Source of the DNA: Pisolithus tinctorius
Taxonomy: Eukaryota; Basidiomycota; Agaricomycetes; Boletales; Pisolithaceae
DNA length: 64,000 nt
Assembly (NCBI GenBank): GCA_024663395.1
Contig: JANFAH010000054.1
Location: 310,001-374,000, forward strand
Direction of reading: 5' to 3'
Both the position numbers and the translations under genes were made by a program. This document shows positions 1-11,669 of the stretch, piece by piece. Position 1 is the first letter of the stretch. Every line of letters begins with the position of its first letter. The notes under the pieces were generated by a model, which was not told where the DNA came from, made no database searches, and saw only the letters and a program-made list of their open reading frames with translations.

Positions 1-189
1 TCCAAGGTCGAGGCAATAACTGACATTAAACAAGTGTCTTCTAAGGAGTTGCGATCCTTCGACTACGTCATCGTTAAAGACACTGCGGATGTTGAGGATC
101 TAGGAGCAGTTACAGTTGCAACTGTAACCTGGGTTAAGGAGTGTCTGATCTCTTCACGGGTGGTCCCCACAAACTGGACACAGGCCTGA
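1..189 (+). CDS. BRCT-domain protein, C-terminal fragment
   Basis: An open frame runs in from the left edge for 62 codons and stops at 187-189. The C-terminal part reads TWVKECLISSRVVP, which is the conserved last helix of a BRCT domain (a Trp, then a Cys, then a short basic/hydrophobic turn). BRCT modules bind phosphopeptides in DNA-damage and checkpoint proteins. The rest of the gene lies outside the window, so the family member cannot be named. There is no poly-acidic or enzymatic sequence in the visible part. Confidence 0.6.
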   Translation, partial: SKVEAITDIKQVSSKELRSFDYVIVKDTADVEDLGAVTVATVTWVKECLISSRVVPTNWTQA

Positions 190-413
190 TCGTCTACCAG
201 TTACTTCGATCAACTTGTTCCTGCCGATTACTTGCTATCATGCTCTGATAATTGTAGCGTACTCTGTATTTTCGGGCACAGATGCCCTTTTCGTATGTAG
301 TAACGGAAATTGACTATTGCACGTGACACAAGGCATTGGCCCTTCGTGGCTGGCGGCGGCTTGAAATTCAACATTCAACAATATTTCCATCGCTGCAGTA
401 CGACGACTTCAGC

Positions 414-3124
414 ATGTCTGACAGCGAACAGGAATATGAAGTCGGTCAGTCGTAGTCCAGTCCTTCTTGTGAATCACTAGACGCCCTTTCAGAATCTGTC
501 ACTCGTGCTCGCGTTCACGACAAGAGAGGGAAGAAACTGATATGGGTATGTGCATATGATGTTATCCCCAGTTAGCGTTGAACATGACCCTCTGGCTACG
601 TTACAGCGATACTATGTCAAGGTACACTTTTCTTTATCGTGGCATCTAGCATCTGGTGCTCATCCACTCACAAGTGGAAAGGCTACGGTTGGGATGAATG
701 CACGTGCGTCGCGACAATTCAAGGCTTTAATCGAAAATCATTGATTTATTACCATCTGCAGGTGGGAGCCTATAGAGCATTTCACCGATGGGGCTGAGAA
801 AATTATCGAAAACTTCTGGGAATGCGTTGACATCGGAGGGAGGGATATTCACGATGCCACTGCTTTCAAAAGAGGTGAAGAGATCCTTTTATCTGGTCCA
901 CCAAGTATGGCCCTTCTCAAGGATAAGTGTCTTTCTGTCAACTGACTTGCGGATGCAGAAAAAAAGGGCCTTAAGAGGAAGCAGAGTACATCTAGCGTCA
1001 GGCAGTCCCCTAGGCACAGCCATGCCATATCTGCGCCCATCACAACACCCCGCAAGCGCCGGAAGGTGCAGAGACCTTACGATGATGTATTGGAAAGCAT
1101 ACAACCCAAACGTCAAACCAGAACCCCTCGTTCTCGACGCAAATCATCCAGTGGGAAATCTGCGCCGAATGCCAAGCGCCGGAGAGCCTCATCCCCTGGA
1201 CCTAGAAGAATAGCGTCCAGGAACTCGCCGTCTACAACCAACTCCGAGCTTGACGCAGAAGGTGAAATCGATCCAGATTTCGAAGTAGAGACTCAGGAAG
1301 TCGAGGATGTGCTCAGGCAGTCGAGTATGGAGGATGGAGATGAGCGTCCTCAGCGCGAAGGCATGACGCGCTCTTCGGTGTCAAAAACTAGGCCAGTTTT
1401 TGATGACTTGGAGCATTTTTACAGCGGTCAACCAATCGATGTCGAGCAGGCAGATCCAGGCGAGGTACAAACACCCCCAACGTCACCAAGGGCTCCAGCA
1501 GCTGAGGTTACTGTGTCAGCACCCAGCTCCCCTGACCCACTGTTTGATTCACCCCCGTCTACCGTAAATAGCATTCGTCAACGATCCCAGGACTCTTCTA
1601 CTCCGTTCCATCGAGCTCGAGCAGCGAATCCGTTGGTCAAGCTCATTGATCCCCCACCGCCTCAAACATCAGCGAGAGCTATTACCGCCAAGGCACGATT
1701 GATGTCGATGCCCACCACGAGCACCTCAGGCGCTGGCCCAACCCGCATGATTGCGAAGCGGGGAGGAAAACCGGGTCCTGGTCGCTCGTCTGCGGGCTTG
1801 CTAGTCAGGAACCGGAGCTCTCTTTTAACGGCTTCCAAAGGAAAACTTACTACTGTCAAAGGAAAGTTTACACCCGTCAATGTTACTCGTGCTCAACCTG
1901 AAGACACCGCGGAAATAGCGCCTGCGTGGAGTAATGGGGATTCTGGCGTAGTAGTGACCTCGTGGAGTGACGAGGATGCTGTAGGAGAAATGGATGTTAC
2001 GGATCACGCATCGGGAACCTTTACTGATCCAAAACCCTCCGGGAGTGACCTCTTGAAACTAGCTGGGATGGGGGATGGTGATGTTGCGCTACCAGATTTT
2101 GACGAAACAGACCTCCCAGCTGAGAGATCTGCAAATGATGCTTTAGGTCAGCCGCGTTCGAAGACGGCGAAGGAGGATGGCCAAGACCGAGCTGTGAAGG
2201 TGGATACGTTCGAGGTACAAGAAGCATCGTTTGTCCCGACGAACGAGTCGGGTGATGTAAATGGCTCAGTTGAGTCGGTTCCCGCTGAGGACATCGTAAA
2301 GAAGAAGTAAGATCTATAGCCTGCGTGTGTGTCCAAATTAATGTCGTCAAACAGCCTTGCATTGGTTAAGGAGCTACTGTTCCCCTCGACACGAGTAGCC
2401 GCACCCGCTTTTAGTGAAGGACCGACTTCACTGAGGTCTACTATCTTTGGTCCTCTGTCAGTACTTTGATCGTTTTTTATGCCGATTTGTTCTGACTTAT
2501 CTGTAGATACCAAGGGACCACGTCGAACCCTTCCTCACACAGCGGAACTAACGAAAAGGAGTAAGTGTTTCTGATTACGTGGCGCGGCCGCTTCTGAACG
2601 TTGTAACATAGCACCCCGACGTCGTTCAAAATTATAGTAAATGACACCCTCTCAATACCCATTACGTTGAGGGATGCCACTCTCGTGAAAGACGGCATGG
2701 GTGACCTCAGAATAGGCAAATCCGTTAATGGCCGAGCAGGCAATTTTTATGGTCAGAACGATGCACTGGCCATTGTCAACGCGTTGCGGAGCCATGGTGT
2801 GGCTCGGGTTGCTCCAGATGCCTCCGCGGATACCCAGCAACAAGAACAATTTGCAAGTATTTTACGACATTTTGAATCTAACCGAACGGTATGCTACGTC
2901 TATACTTCCTTTCGCGCACTAAACGAGGGTCTTAGTTCATCTCGGCCTCGGGTGTGGACGTTCTTGTACTCTATTCTTCAGAGAATGTTACCATAGCGGA
3001 AAGGCTTTCCACTCCAACTCACCTGGTCGGCCTACCCCTCACTCTCCTAGTTTCGCGCGCATCAATTGAGAATTTTTCGACATATGCCGAGGCTGCCTAT
3101 GCGGCGCAGTCCACCGTATCATAA
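414..3124 (+). CDS. Chromodomain protein (HP1/Chp1-like heterochromatin reader)
   Basis: Ten exons join to a 746-residue protein: 414-444, 493-545, 607-621 (15 bases), 675-703, 762-904, 959-2306, 2355-2456, 2507-2560, 2612-2888, 2936-3124. The N-terminus is a typical chromodomain starting EYEVESVTRARV, with the WKGYGWDECTWEP core and the closing helix ENFWECV at residues about 8-65. Such domains bind methylated lysine, usually H3K9me. A basic linker (TPRKRRKV) follows, then a long low-complexity Ser/Pro-rich region from the large exon 6. The last four exons encode a folded-looking C-terminal part of about 200 residues that I do not recognise and that lacks an obvious chromoshadow signature. 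A putative H3K9 methyltransferase gene lies 4.6 kb downstream. Family assignment of the N-terminus is firm; the exact orthologue is inferred. Confidence 0.8.
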
Positions 3125-3290
3125 TTTACCGGCGTCGTATTGTTCCCGTTTACCCGCAGTTAATCATCTATGTCTAGTGTCTTGAGGTGTGGGTCGTAGA
3201 TGACCCAAAAAGGAAATCAAGCAAATATTTACAAATATCTGACTAGTGCAATTCCTTGACCTGCCGCAAGCGCAAACATGAAACCCGACA

Positions 3291-4543
3291 ATGCGAGCCC
3301 GACAGGCACAGAAACGATCTGCAACCTCGTCAAGCGCTGAGGCCTCCACAACCTCCCTTCCTTCCCATGCAACGAAAAAGACACGATTTGTGGAGCCCAG
3401 CGAAGATCCAACCAACTTTGCCGAGGAAGTAGACGCAGCACTCGAGACCCCTTCCACGCAACGCAAAGGCCGGGTTAAGACTGAGGGATATGAGTCGGAC
3501 TCTAGCGACGACGGAGAGGGCGTGGTGTATAGTCGGAGGAAGGACAAACAAGAAGATACCGTGGAAGAAGAAGACATGTTCGCCATGGCAGACAAGGAGG
3601 AGCAGGCGGACGACGGCGGTAAGAAGGAAAGCTACTTGAGGTTAGGAGATATCGAGGGACAGGAGTTCAACGAAGCGCAAGGAGAAAGCGATTCAGACGA
3701 GGATGACGAGCCAGAAGATGAGGACGATGCGGAACGACGGAAAAAGGCCGGCATGGGTTACGAACTGTCATCATTCAACATGCGAGAGGAGATGGAAGAG
3801 GGCAAGTTCTCGGCGGATGGGACTTATATCAAGACTTTCGATCCTCACAGCGTACATGACCGGTGGATGGAAGGCGTTAGCGAAAATGATATCAAGCTCG
3901 CTAGACGTCGGAAGAAGCAACAGGATCGTGTCGAGAAGGAAAGGATGAAAGCCGAAGAGAGAGAGTTGGAACAGAGTGGAGGAAGGGGTGCTCTAGAGAT
4001 CCAACTCCTCGGACTTCTTAAGCGTGGGGAGACGGTATTGGAGGCACTATCGCGGTTGGGTAACAGATTGCGGAAGAACCAGCAAAATAACAAGTAAGCG
4101 CTCCCGCGTCTCTAAGGCCGAGCAGCCCTTTAAAAACTGTCCCTAGGAAGCTTCCCAATGGGAAGACGAAGAATGATGTGGCTCCAGTATCGGAAAAACA
4201 GCCATCCACAATCCAGTCAGACATTGACCTCATAACTCACCTGGCATCCAAGGTCCTCTCCCTTGGTGATGTCGATATCTATTCAAAAACTTACGAGGAG
4301 CTTGTTCGCTCCGTACGTGCCAGTGGACAAGTGGCTCAAGATTGGATGCCCCCTTCAGCAGATATAAAGTACGAGTACAGGTGGAACGTCGTCGGGGCAG
4401 AGACTGGCGACACTTTCGGCCCATTTAGTGAGGACGAGATGAGAAGATGGCACAATGCGGCATACTTCGGACAATTTGGAGAGAAGGTGAAAGTAAGGAG
4501 CGTTGGGGGCGAATGGGGCGACTGGGACGATGTCCTCGGATAG
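3291..4543 (+). CDS. LIN1: LIN1/CD2BP2 homologue, U5 snRNP GYF-domain protein
   Basis: Two exons (3291-4093, 4147-4543) give 399 residues. The N-terminal two thirds is highly charged with acidic stretches, followed by MGYELSSFNMREEMEEG and DGTYIKTFDPHSVHDRW, both hallmarks of the Lin1/CD2BP2 family. The C-terminus carries a GYF domain (YEYRWNVVGAETGDTFGPFS, ending near EWGDWDDVLG) in which the GPF turn binds proline-rich ligands. CD2BP2 is a U5 snRNP assembly factor in the nucleus. An out-of-frame ATG sits 13 bases upstream of the start. The gene ends 67 bases from the convergent RAD54 stop. Confidence 0.9.
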
Positions 4544-4610
4544 TTGTGTAGTACGATATGTTACGTAGTGTCTCAGCTGTACGTTACAGGATAGGGGTGT
4601 ATAGCAAGAC

Positions 4611-7600
4611 TCAGTGACTGATATACTGGAACACGTAAGACACTTCAGGCAAACCAACCTCAGCGCGGAGGAGATCGTCGTGGTTTCCCTTGAGCTCTTC
4701 GTTCGTGAAGTGATTCCATCTGCAGAAGTCGTTGGAAGACATGACAAACGCAGCGATAAAAACGTACGTGCTAGCATCTCCGTAGAGCAGTGCCGATGAT
4801 TTAATAACTTGTCTGCCGTTCTTGCACCGTTTGCACTTGAACGTGTCGTGGGTATCACAGAGTGTATGCTCGTTGAACGTGAAGAGTTGTCGCAGCGCTT
4901 CCACGGAAAAGTGCCTTTCTGCGTCTTCTTTCTCATCTACAACGGCAGAGGAAAGTGCTTGCTTAGATGCCTGACGCTGGAATATCTTCTCTTCGATAGT
5001 CCCAGTAGAGATGAATCGGTAAACAAAACCTAGGGGGAGGTTTAAATACGGGACCACACTTGAACATAAATATACCTACACTCTTTCTTCTGTCCGTCTC
5101 GCCAGACACGGGCCAGAGCTTGTTGATCAGCAGCGGGGTTCCAGTCTGCCCCAACCATTCTAGCTGTCAGCACCAAAAAAACATACTTCACTTACCGGGA
5201 TCAAACAGGATAAGCCGGTTGGCCCCAATGAGATTGATACCGCATCCACCAGCCTTGCTACTCAGCAAGAACACAAACTCCTTGCCGTTAGGGTCGTTGA
5301 ATTGATCAACAAGTTTCTGACGCTTAGTGATCGACATGGTCCCATCGAGTCGGAAAAAACCATATCTCCGGTGATGGAAATGTCAACATCGCGCAGGAGG
5401 CCAGATAGCGGAATATTTACTGCTGGCTCCGACAAAGCTTTTCAAATAAGTCGAGTGTTTGGGTATAATTGCTAATCAGCACGATCTTGTCGTTTGTAGT
5501 CGTCCTAATCTGATGCAGAAATCTAAAAATATCAGATTTGAGGCGCGTCTGCTGTACCACAGAAAGAGCCAAAAAAACCTTTCTAAGACAACAAATTTGC
5601 CGCCCCATGCGCAGTTTACGGCCTGATGCTTGTTCTTGTTTCTTCCAGTTGTACCGGCCCCTCCAAACCCCTCCGGGATAAGCTTTTCTGAGCCGCGGAG
5701 GTCATCGGGCAGATTGAGCAACTCTGGGTGGTTACAGAGTTTCTTCAAGATGTTTATGGCCTTTAATGGCTGAGACTCCGTTCCACGCAAAAGTGCCTTA
5801 ATCTCGGGGGAGGAAATGAACAAGCGATACAATGCGAGTTGGAATTCCGAAAGGCGGCAGAAAACAACATGTTCGTACTTGACAGGAACTGCGACAGGCA
5901 AAGCTTTCGTTAAATCACCGGTCGAAGGTAGCATAAATAACACACTCACGGTACTTGGAAAGCAAGTCGTTTGTACGCCGGATAATAAACTTGGTGACGA
6001 GATTGCCCAGTTCCTTAAGCTTCTTTTCGCACTCTGCCTGTACCTCCGAAGTGGCATCCGCATCACGCCCCCGGATGATGGCATTCTCGAAGTTTTTTCG
6101 AAATTCTTCACGGGTACCCAAAAAATTAGGGTTGGCAAAATTCAGCAACGAGAAGTACTCGGACAAGTCATTCTTTAACAAGGAAAGTGCATCAATATCC
6201 TAATGCGGTCATGACAAGGCCACTGACCTGGATTGGCGTACCCGTCAATATGACGCGTCGCTTGACATCGAGTGCATTGAGTGCCCGGAATGTAAGTGAC
6301 TCTAAGCGCCGTACATGAGAATCCTCGATATCGCGCTGACCACAACGCTGACAAACCAGAGTTCTTCAGCCTGTGACCTTCGTCACAGAGGAGCAAACCG
6401 ATGCTGCAGCTGGCCAGATAGGGGCTCAGCGTACGCAGTGTCTCGTAGGAAACGATCATAACTAGCAAGAACAGTCAGAAGACCCAGCCCGAAATGACCG
6501 CGAACGCACACACCAGGTTGTGTAACATTCCGTCCTCTGGCTTCTACCCACCGGGTGACCTTCTCAATCAGTTCCGCCTTACCGCCCTTACCGTCTATGG
6601 CCAGGACGGAGATGGCGTCTCTTCCCAACCATTTGACTATGCGCGGTTAGCATAAGTGAGGGGAGATAACCTCATGCACACATACCTAATTCGTTAGCCC
6701 AATTTTTAACTAGACTGGCTGGACAAGCAATAATGCATTTCTCTATAGCGGGCTTCCCTGGATGAGGCGACTGTTTGATGAGTGTCCAAAGTAAAGCTAT
6801 GCACTGGAGCGTCTTCCCAAGCCCCATCTCGTCTGCCATGATACAGCCGTACTGGTTCTCAACCATCATGCCTGTCGCGCATTTGTACAAGAACTGTAGC
6901 ATAATTTTCAATCCCGAGCATCACGCTAGATACGGAAAACTTACCTTCACGCCTTCGACTTGATGTGGCCGCAGGACCTTCGATAACCGAGGGTCGATTA
7001 CCACGGGTACCTTAGGTATCTTTGCCTTCTTGTCCTTGCCCTCACCCAAGAGTGCGCGCAGACTCTTATGCGGATTGTACATTCCGGAAGTCTTTTCCTC
7101 GGCCTCTCTTGCTGCCCTCTCTTTCGCCTCCTCCTTTTCCCTTTCCATCTTCTCTTCCTCGGTTTCGCGATCGTCTATTGTTGGATCATAGAGTACGATG
7201 GCATGATCTTCCATAGGATCGTGCAAGGGCCGTGGAATAACCGTTGCTGGCGGTCTTATCCCGAGTGCAATACCAGTGGGAACTAACTGAACGACCTCCC
7301 CATTCTTTCTCATTGTCGGCATAGAGAAGCGCCGCACCATGTCGAAGGGTTTCGGCTTGTACACCGGGTACTTCTTGATTGCTGCCTTAAGCTCTTCTTC
7401 GGTATACATCCCGTCGTTATCCCCCTTTTTCTTATTTCGTTTTCTTCCGTTGTCCTCGTCATCGTCGCTATTCTCGTTCGTTTGTTCCTTGTATGAGATG
7501 CGTTTGCGCTTACGCTGAGGATGGTTGCGCTCAGTGTTGGTTAGGACTGACGGTGGCTTGAATGGTTTGTAAACACGTGTGCTTTCTTGGAGTCTGTCCA

Positions 7601-7640
7601 CTACTTTTCCGTCTGCGGTCGTTGGGGCGCCTTTGAGCAT
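4611..7640 (-). CDS. RAD54: RAD54, SNF2-family recombination ATPase
   Basis: Twelve exons, from 5' to 3': 7640-6945, 6893-6686, 6636-6514, 6461-6357, 6301-6228, 6172-5950, 5903-5579, 5522-5421, 5365-5196, 5145-5080, 5029-4768, 4719-4611, giving 820 residues. SNF2 motifs are all visible: I ([10 protein letters not shown]), II (CDEGHRLKN), III ([15 protein letters not shown]), IV-VI ([51 protein letters not shown]). The end FQYIS-H and the Cys-rich CKRC stretch match Rad54 rather than Rdh54. It translocates on DNA and assists Rad51 strand exchange. The start at 7640 (Met before [11 protein letters not shown]) is preferred because upstream in-frame codons enter the promoter shared with the SET gene. 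Confidence 0.95.
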
Positions 7641-7744
7641 GACACTCGGGACAGAAGGTGGACTCAGGTGCGCGTCATGACATGAAGACGCGACGCTAGT
7701 GCACGTGACCGAATCACCTGTTGACGACCACCACCACGGTGTCA
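7641..7744. promoter_or_regulatory. Divergent intergenic promoter, RAD54 / SET methyltransferase
   Basis: Only 104 bases separate the inferred RAD54 start from the first ATG of the SET gene, so both promoters must overlap. The stretch holds GC-rich short inverted motifs such as cgcgtc and gcacgtgac, the latter containing an E-box-like CACGTG, but no clear TATA element. Co-regulation is inference from geometry only. Confidence 0.45.
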
Positions 7745-9922
7745 ATGATGTGGGAGCGTTCACCGACACCTGAAGAATCCTGGAGCGACGTTTCAGGTGG
7801 GAATGACAATTGCGAATGGCCAATTAAAGGTATTGTTGGGGAAGAGATTCGTCTTGACGGCACCCCAAGGTATGCACTGTAGTAGCGAAGGGGAACCTTC
7901 TGACTGTTGCTATCTAGATACGAAGTGTGTTCTTTGTATCGTTGCCTTATCCTTCTTCAATGACCCCTTGCAACAACTAGGTTAGATGGGGCAACTGGTC
8001 TCGACCAGATGGGTCAAACACGACATGGCAAAGTGACATCCCTGATCGGCCCGACCTAGTCAACCGCTGGAAACGCATGCAAAGCAGGAAACGTGCTGCT
8101 CTTGCAGAGAACGGCCTTGATATGGACGTTCGATGGAAAGATGACACCATTCACCAACGTCTAACTCACCAACGTTCACAAGGATATGAGGAAAAGAAGC
8201 AACGTCGCTTCTCTGATTTATCAACTGCGAACTGGGATGAAGAAGTTGAGAACGCATACAAGCGACTTCAGGAACGCAGTGTAGAGGACAGTGGACCCCA
8301 ACTCAGAGTGAGGAGAAATACTAATGTTGCATCGCAACCTTCTCAAAGACGTGGGAGGACGTCATCTCCTGCGCAGCTCATTCTTACGCGTGATATTCCT
8401 TCTCAATTGTCGTCTTCAGTTAGCAGTCCAAGGAGAGGCCGTCCACGGCTCGATATCTCAATCCCTCTGTCGCCGCAATCTGGTACATCGACTAGTACAG
8501 CGGCACACTTGCAGTTGCCTTCCACAACCCCAAGTTCTTCTGAACCACGTGTCATATACTCTATCCAAACGCTGTAAGCTTTTACCTACAAACAGGAGTC
8601 CCTATTAACACTGTTATAGCCGTTCTCGCTTGGAGCGTGCGTGGACCAGAGCCGCGAGGGATGTCATGGCGGTTGGGGTCAGGATTGATAGGAGCATTGC
8701 TGACGAAAACATTCCTCGTGATCTAAGCAAGTTCAAGTACATTGAAAGGGGCTATTTGTTGTGAGTTTTAGGACCTCCACGAGCTGTATTATTAATACCA
8801 ACTCTAGCCCAGCGATGATGGTCTCCAACAGGTGTTCGACGTTCCTCGCGATGTCTTTACTATCTGTGATTGCTTTCAGTGTCTGGATGCCTCTCGTTGC
8901 TCCTGCCAAGCGATCTCTGAGATACTGGACTCGCTGCAGAGGAAAACTTACGCCTATACCAAGGTTTTGTCATCTGTCGTCAATACATCGATACCCCCTC
9001 ATGTTACGCAGGGCCTATTCACCTTCAACGTGCCACAAGGCACAGAAGTCATCGAATGTAACAAGGTTCGACAGGAAGGGCGCGATCGATGTTGCTTGCC
9101 TCACCATTGCCTATAGTTTTGCGGCTGCGGCCCTCGCTGTCAAAATCGAGTCGCTCAACAGCCCCGAGACGTCGAAATAGAGATCTTCGACACAAAGCGG
9201 TGTGGCTGGGGCGCGCGAACATTGGAAAACGTTCCGAAAGGGAAGGTTGTTGGGACCTATACAGGGTATGTAGCCTACTGTGCTCTAAGCCGAAATATTT
9301 ATAACAGCACTTAGGAAAGTCATGTGAGTGTGTTTCCGTAACTATGAGCTAGATTCCAAAAAACAAGCCTTTCGTAGACGACGAGAGGACGTCGACGCAA
9401 TTCCGGAAGAGCATTACGGCTACCTCTTTGACTTAGACGGCACTGAAATCAAGAACGAGGAAAATCTTGGAAACAGGTACACGGTTGATTCGTATTCTTG
9501 TGGTATCTGGCTTCCACTGTTTACTGTCAATTGGTGACTGACTTATAGCAAAGGCAACTGGACCCGGTTCGTAAAGTACGTCCCATCATGCCTCCTTTAT
9601 GGCCATGGTTCCTTTTTCTGATCAGATTTAGCCATTCCTGTAATCCGAACATGGTCGTATATTCCGTCGTATACGATACGATTCCAGACGTTAGGCAGAT
9701 TCCAGATAAAACGGCACTTCTAGGTCGCTAACTGACAAGCTTTGTTTGTAGGTCAACATGCCATATGTGGCTTTCGTTGCTCGCCAGGATATCGCGGCAG
9801 GTACGGAACTGACGATCAACTATCAACCCTACCTGGATGAAGATTTCGATATTAAAATCAAGCATGATGCGGAACGCTGCGAGTGTGGAACGGCGCAGTG
9901 CCGAGGATGGTACAGAATATAG
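7745..9922 (+). CDS. SET-domain histone lysine methyltransferase, Clr4/SUV39-like
   Basis: Twelve exons give 536 residues: 7745-7869, 7918-7924 (7 bases), 7981-8573, 8620-8760, 8813-8963, 9012-9065, 9117-9265, 9315-9323 (9 bases), 9378-9502, 9554-9575, 9626-9689, 9752-9922. An N-terminal chromo-like fold (RYEVRWGNWSRPDGSNTTW) is followed by a basic linker, a Cys-rich pre-SET (CDCFQCLDASRCSCQ, CGCGPRCQNR), the SET domain (RCGWGARTLENVPKGKVVGTY; YTVDSYSCGNWTRF; SHSCNPNMVVYSV; AAGTELTINY) and post-SET CECGTAQCRGW. This architecture places it with H3K9 methyltransferases. The usual Asn before HSC is Ser here. Intron 5 (8964-9011) is 48 bases with no stop and could be retained. Two ATGs open the frame; either may start. 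Confidence 0.85.
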
Positions 9923-10097
9923 AAGTACGCGAACCTCTGACAGGTGAGACGTCGTTCGATAATTCAGAATTTTTGCAGGTAGACAATGAATGACGATTCA
10001 CCCATTTCAGATTGATGCAAAGCCTTCTCGACTACCATTAGTCTGTTTTACATGTCGCACGCTGCAATAAAGCCGGTTGACAAGTCTACTAAAGGTA

Positions 10098-11669
10098 TCA
10101 GCCATACATTCTCGTCGCCTTCAGCCATGGTAGGTATTCCTGAGTAGCCGACCGTTGCCGAAGGCAAACTCTCCGAAGCGGCCCCACCATATCATGCTCG
10201 CAAGGAAGGATGAGAAGGTTTCTCGTGTAAAATTTCGTCCACCTAGTAGGATCATAGGGGCTTCCCAATAGAAAACATAGGTAGCTTTTGCCTGCACCAA
10301 GCCGTCCGTAATTTGTGGACGCTTTCTCGTAATTGATTACGCCCAACACCCACTGGGGCTCCAGGTACAACCGCCTAATATCGGTGTGGACCTTAATCGT
10401 CTCTTTGGCCCTTGTGCCTTCGGGCAAGTTCCAGTCTGGGCGCAGAGTGAGCCAGGCGTCACCATGGTGGCCCGTGCTCTCATCGATCTCGACCATTTCT
10501 ACGTCTATCATGAGAAGATCGATCTCCAGCCCGTGCTTTGTCAGCGTGAATGTCCTGTCTCCTATGTTTGAGGTCCACGCGGGTAATATCTGCTGATTCT
10601 GTGACGGCTCTAGGAGTAGTGTTTTCGCAGACATGGAGTCCAAGATAGCCTCGTAGCATGCGGGAGAGCTAGGCAAAACGAGAGAGTATATGGAAGGCAA
10701 ACCAACCCAGGCGAAAATCTCGGGTTCGTCACACCTCTGCAGGATTACTTCCATCAACCTATGGAAGGCCCATTCGCCTTCTCCATACGCAATGGGCATG
10801 TTAATATCGAGGATTCCGATGAGACAATAAGCCATGTCTTCCAGTTTTGTCGTTGTGCGCCTTGATGCCCAGAGCAGTTTCTCCCATACTCTGTAGCATC
10901 CTGGACGAAAAGCGATTAGTTGGTGGCAAGGTATCCTGGTGACACGCTCGATGGCACCGGATAGTTCGTCTTGTTCTTTATCGTTGCTTTTGAGAGGTAA
11001 TTGGGAAAGAATGGGAACCCACTCCCTGCCATAGAATTTCGTCCGACGTGGTGCAAGCAACTCTTGCAACGTCCATCCACGGGTAAACCATGGTTCGGCG
11101 TCGAAATCCTTCACGCTCGACGATGCTCCAAGATACGTAATGCACACTTCGGCACTGCCGTACCACCGGTACATAGACCGGATGGCCTCCTCTAACTCGG
11201 CGCTGCTAGTCTTGTCTATGCAACAGGTGTCCGACCAGGCGTAATCGCAACCAAATTCCTTTGCTTTCTTGCAAAAATCCAAAAGCTTCGCGCATCCATC
11301 ACGGCTTGATGTTATCCCGGTGAAAATATCATGGAAAGATGGTTCACCGGTGCTGCACCAGCGATGGGAGAAAATAGCATATTTGAGTTGCATCTGGATT
11401 AGAGGGGTCATGTCACCCAAGCGCCAGTCCTCCCATTCTTCGCAGCCCAGCAGAGCCTTATTCGCCAGGATATCCGCCTCTGTGACCATCTCTATCCTTA
11501 AGCGCGCCGTGTTCCTCACATCCTCCCTTGTTAATAGCTTTACGTCGCTGATGCTGCTAGCGGTCCCAATATCACGGATATCAAGTAGATGTGAAGGCAC
11601 GTGGCCGGAAACGTAGATTTCGAAAGCTCTCAGCAACTCTTGCACTGGCATGAAATGGATGTCTTTCAA
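10098..11669 (-). CDS. HET-domain protein (heterokaryon-incompatibility family)
   Basis: A single 523-codon exon, unlike its intron-rich neighbours. The core shows the HET signature in order: YAIFSHRW, then GCDYAWSDTCCIDK, SAELEEAIRSMYRWYGSAEV, DAEPWFTRGWTLQELLAP, and the conserved C-terminal block TTKLEDMAYCLIGI followed by NMPIAYGEGEWAFHRLMEVI. HET domains trigger cell death on non-self fusion in ascomycetes, and basidiomycetes carry many paralogues of unknown role. There is no downstream NACHT, ankyrin or WD repeat part, and the C-terminal about 200 residues are family-typical but functionally unknown. An ATG in context ACTGGCATG sets the start. Confidence 0.9.
   Translation of the reverse strand: MKDIHFMPVQELLRAFEIYVSGHVPSHLLDIRDIGTASSISDVKLLTREDVRNTARLRIEMVTEADILANKALLGCEEWEDWRLGDMTPLIQMQLKYAIFSHRWCSTGEPSFHDIFTGITSSRDGCAKLLDFCKKAKEFGCDYAWSDTCCIDKTSSAELEEAIRSMYRWYGSAEVCITYLGASSSVKDFDAEPWFTRGWTLQELLAPRRTKFYGREWVPILSQLPLKSNDKEQDELSGAIERVTRIPCHQLIAFRPGCYRVWEKLLWASRRTTTKLEDMAYCLIGILDINMPIAYGEGEWAFHRLMEVILQRCDEPEIFAWVGLPSIYSLVLPSSPACYEAILDSMSAKTLLLEPSQNQQILPAWTSNIGDRTFTLTKHGLEIDLLMIDVEMVEIDESTGHHGDAWLTLRPDWNLPEGTRAKETIKVHTDIRRLYLEPQWVLGVINYEKASTNYGRLGAGKSYLCFLLGSPYDPTRWTKFYTRNLLILPCEHDMVGPLRRVCLRQRSATQEYLPWLKATRMYG

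Noticed and set aside
1825..2362. Minus-strand frames opposite the chromodomain gene
   Set aside because: They are shadows of the low-complexity exon 6 and lack any start or splice support.
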